The notes beneath the pieces were generated by a model that saw only the letters and a program-made list of their open reading frames with translations, made no database searches and was not told the origin of the DNA. Below are positions 62,264-64,000 of a DNA stretch of 64,000 nt, piece after piece. The stretch's first letter is position 1. Each line of letters starts with the position of its first letter. The position numbers and the translations under genes are program-made. This DNA comes from Ruegeria pomeroyi (GTDB lineage: Bacteria > Pseudomonadota > Alphaproteobacteria > Rhodobacterales > Rhodobacteraceae), in the NCBI RefSeq assembly GCF_021405525.1, contig NZ_JAGQAG010000001.1, positions 2,976,001 to 3,040,000 of the forward strand, written 5' to 3'.

Positions 62264-62743
62264 TCAAAACTCCTCCCAGATACAGCGAGAGTCGCGGAGG
62301 CGGTAGGCCTCAAAAAATTGTGTGGCGCCGGGTTGCGAGGTGCCGAAGGCCACCGGGCGGTCCGACATCGAGATGATCACGCGCGCAGGTGTGATCTGGC
62401 GGCTCTCCACATATGGCACCGCCAGGATGGTGCACAGATGCTCCATGTCGATGGCCACCACGTCATAGGGGATCTGCCCTGCCTGGTCGCCGATCTTGGG
62501 CGCGATGAAGCGGAAGCGGATCCATAACTCGCCCGGATTATTGTCGAGCAGCACATCGGCCAGTTCCACAGGCTGACCCGAGGGCACCGGCAACAGCGCC
62601 TGCGCTCGCAAAGGCGCGGCAAACGCCGCCATTAGCGCCAGGACATAGAGGCAACCCCGGCCCCGCAAGCGGGCTCCTCTCGCCGGGGTTGCTTGCGCAT
62701 CGCACGTGGCGGGCGCTGTTCCATGTCGGGCGCGCAGGGTCAT
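62264..62743 (-). CDS. DUF6497 family protein
   Basis: 159 residues. An internal hydrophobic stretch near 30-45 (CLYVLALMAAFAAPLRAQ) looks like a signal peptide preceded by an unusually long Arg-rich N-terminus, so the true start may lie slightly downstream. The mature part (VPSGQPVELADVLLDNNPGELWIRFRFIAP, then ITPARVIISMSDRPVAFGTSQPGATQFFEAYRL, DSRCIWEEF) matches, from memory, DUF6497 of Rhodobacterales. ATGA overlap with the cupin gene upstream. Function unknown. Confidence 0.7.
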   Translation of the reverse strand: MTLRARHGTAPATCDAQATPARGARLRGRGCLYVLALMAAFAAPLRAQALLPVPSGQPVELADVLLDNNPGELWIRFRFIAPKIGDQAGQIPYDVVAIDMEHLCTILAVPYVESRQITPARVIISMSDRPVAFGTSQPGATQFFEAYRLRDSRCIWEEF

Positions 62744-63138
62744 GGGGCGGTCTCGTCCCGTGTCTCGAAGGCGGCGGGCGAGATGATCTCGATCAGTTCC
62801 ATGTCGTCGGAGTGACGGCATTCGCGATGCCTGATGCCGGGCGGCTGCAACACGCAGGACCCGGCGCGCAACATGTGCTCGCCCTGCCCTTCGTATTCGA
62901 AGACGACCCAGCCCTTGGTGACATAGACCATCTGGAAATCGAGATCGTGACTGTGCCAGGCGCCCGGGCTTTCCATGCCCGGCACCGCGCGGATCACATG
63001 GGCGCCGAACCGGCCCTTGGTAGCATCCTTGATGCCCAGATCACGATATTCGAAAAAGGCCCGCAGCCCCTGCCCGACAAAAGGGGAACTGTCGGCATGG
63101 CTGATGGTAAAGGCCTGATTTTTCCAGAGCTGTGTCAT
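62740..63138 (-). CDS. Cupin domain protein
   Basis: 132 residues, small beta-barrel cupin. The conserved GAWHSHDLDFQMVYVTKGWVVFEYEGQGEHMLRAGSCVLQPPGIRHRECRHSD region near 58-108 carries cupin motif 1 (HSH...E-like spacing) and motif 2 (G-S-x-x-x-x-P-G-x-x-H). Metal-binding His residues H62, H64 and H103 are present. Possible regulator or enzyme; no clear substrate. It overlaps both neighbours as ATGA. Confidence 0.85.
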   Translation of the reverse strand: MTQLWKNQAFTISHADSSPFVGQGLRAFFEYRDLGIKDATKGRFGAHVIRAVPGMESPGAWHSHDLDFQMVYVTKGWVVFEYEGQGEHMLRAGSCVLQPPGIRHRECRHSDDMELIEIISPAAFETRDETAP

Positions 63139-63623
63139 GAGCTTACCAGGTGATGATGGTTGTAGACCGCCGGATCCTGCGGTGCGCCTTCAAGATCGGT
63201 TGCGTGTTGCCGGTAGACCGGGAACCCGGCCTGTACCACCGTCCCCTTCTGTGCGCAGTCGGTGAAGATGTACTTGGCGTTTTCCGGCGTCCTGTCGAAC
63301 CAGTCCGGGTCGTCCAGGGTACCCGCCATGACTCCCGTGAAACCGGGGAACCGTTCCAACTCCACAAACACGGTGGTGGCACAGGTCGGGCAGGATTTCA
63401 GGTGGATCTGCTTGCCGCTGCCTTCGGAGACATGGGTGTAGGTCCGCGGGGAGCCCGACACCAACCGGAACGCGCTGCCGGAAAACCCGGCGAGCGCATT
63501 CATCGGTGTTCCGGTCATCTTCTGGCAGAAGCGACAGGTGCACCATGTCAGACGCAGGGGCGGTTCGCTCACTTCGTAGCGAAGCGCGCCGCACAGGCAT
63601 CCACCGGCGTGGGTCTGGCCCAT
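63135..63623 (-). CDS. GFA (glutathione-dependent formaldehyde-activating) family protein
   Basis: 162 residues. Zn-binding Cys set: GGCLCGALRYEV near residue 8, TWCTCRFCQKMTGTP near 28 and SCPTCATTVFVE near 79, the family pattern. GFA-family proteins bind zinc; most members are not proven formaldehyde enzymes. The start at 63623 is chosen because AGGAGG lies 6 nt upstream, better spacing than the adjacent ATG at 63626. Overlaps the cupin by ATGA and begins inside the pccB stop region. Confidence 0.85.
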   Translation of the reverse strand: MGQTHAGGCLCGALRYEVSEPPLRLTWCTCRFCQKMTGTPMNALAGFSGSAFRLVSGSPRTYTHVSEGSGKQIHLKSCPTCATTVFVELERFPGFTGVMAGTLDDPDWFDRTPENAKYIFTDCAQKGTVVQAGFPVYRQHATDLEGAPQDPAVYNHHHLVSS

Positions 63624-63633
63624 CATTGACCTC

Positions 63634-64000
63634 CTAGAGCGGAATGTTGTCGTGCTTCTTCCACGGGTTCTTGAGCGACTTGCCCCGCAGCGAGGCAAAG
63701 GCGCGGCTGACGCGTTTGCGGGTGCTGCGCGGCTGGATCACCTCGTCGATGAAGCCGCGTTCGGCGGCGACAAAGGGATTGGCGAACCGGTCCTCGTAAT
63801 CCTTGGTATGGGCTGCGATCTTGTCCGCATCACCCAGATCGGCGCGGTGGATGATCTCGGTCGCGCCCTTGGCGCCCATCACCGCGATCTCGGCGGTGGG
63901 CCAGGCATAGTTGAAATCGCCGCGCAGATGCTTGGATGCCATCACGTCATAGGCGCCGCCATAGGCCTTGCGGGTGATCACGGTGACCTTTGGCACGGTG
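63634..64000 (-). CDS. pccB: Propionyl-CoA carboxylase beta subunit, C-terminal part (5' end outside window)
   Basis: About 122 residues of the carboxyltransferase C-terminus: [40 protein letters not shown], then [31 protein letters not shown] and [12 protein letters not shown]. This is the acyl-CoA carboxylase beta signature, with the oxyanion-forming GAYDVM region. The gene continues beyond the window edge. With pccA at 57234-59279 and mcm at 53046-55175 it forms the propionyl-CoA to succinyl-CoA route; the GFA-cupin-DUF6497 genes follow on the same strand. Confidence 0.93.
   Translation of the reverse strand, partial: TVPKVTVITRKAYGGAYDVMASKHLRGDFNYAWPTAEIAVMGAKGATEIIHRADLGDADKIAAHTKDYEDRFANPFVAAERGFIDEVIQPRSTRKRVSRAFASLRGKSLKNPWKKHDNIPL

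Noticed and set aside
1-64000. CRISPR arrays, tRNA or rRNA genes, insertion sequences, prophage and attachment sites
   Set aside because: No repeat-spacer pattern, no tRNA TPsiC/anticodon arrangement, no transposase or integrase frame and no terminal inverted repeats were seen.

Overview
The window is high-GC, densely packed and alphaproteobacterial. A proS/lolC-lolD neighbourhood, HdaA, NnrU, TRAP transporters, DUF6497 and the propionyl-CoA carboxylase/methylmalonyl-CoA mutase block point to marine Rhodobacterales. From memory the pccB-pccA-mcm surroundings resemble Ruegeria (Silicibacter) pomeroyi. That attribution is unverified. No tRNA, rRNA, insertion sequence, prophage or CRISPR array was recognised.

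Layout. (1) 1-5415: end of a peptide ABC transporter, a ferritin-like protein, a serine hydrolase divergent from a GcvA/AmpR-type LysR regulator, and a cation diffusion facilitator. (2) 5992-15445: a catabolic cluster controlled by a GlxA-type AraC regulator. It combines carnitine-type genes (carnitine 3-dehydrogenase-like, CaiD-like, CaiB-like) with Rut-like families (luciferase-like monooxygenase, RidA, alpha/beta hydrolase, flavin reductase), an aldehyde dehydrogenase and a DUF1185 protein. The CoA-transferase and the flavin reductase are fused in one 703-residue protein. (3) 15498-28726: two divergent units that fit alkyl sulfate ester use: TRAP uptake, an FAD oxidase, a TauD-type dioxygenase and an SdsA-type alkylsulfatase on one side, and a GMC alcohol oxidase, acyl-CoA ligase, aldehyde dehydrogenase and TetR regulator on the other. 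(4) 28812-36420: DUF2478, NnrU, a glycine betaine ABC transporter with a BetI-like operator, a thioesterase, a TAG-type glycosylase and a metalloprotease-like lipoprotein.

(5) 36488-43807: three tandem c-type cytochromes, lolD and lolC/E, an inserted FAS1-RTX secreted protein with a small orphan gene, then proS. (6) 44099-52916: PerM-family transporter, hdaA, ppx (without ppk between them), an exported amidohydrolase, and housekeeping genes (nuclease-like, DjlA-like, GNAT, VOC). (7) 53046-64000: propionate/methylmalonyl pathway (mcm, pccA, start-truncated pccB) mixed with small lipoproteins, a sulfotransferase-like gene, a porin, a cupin and a GFA-family protein.

The strongest candidates for undescribed biology are the hybrid Cai/Rut-like cluster with its CoA-transferase-flavin reductase fusion, and the alkyl-sulfate-to-acyl-CoA locus with paired operator-like dyads. 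All functional assignments rest on reading translated sequence and recalled family features. No database search was run.
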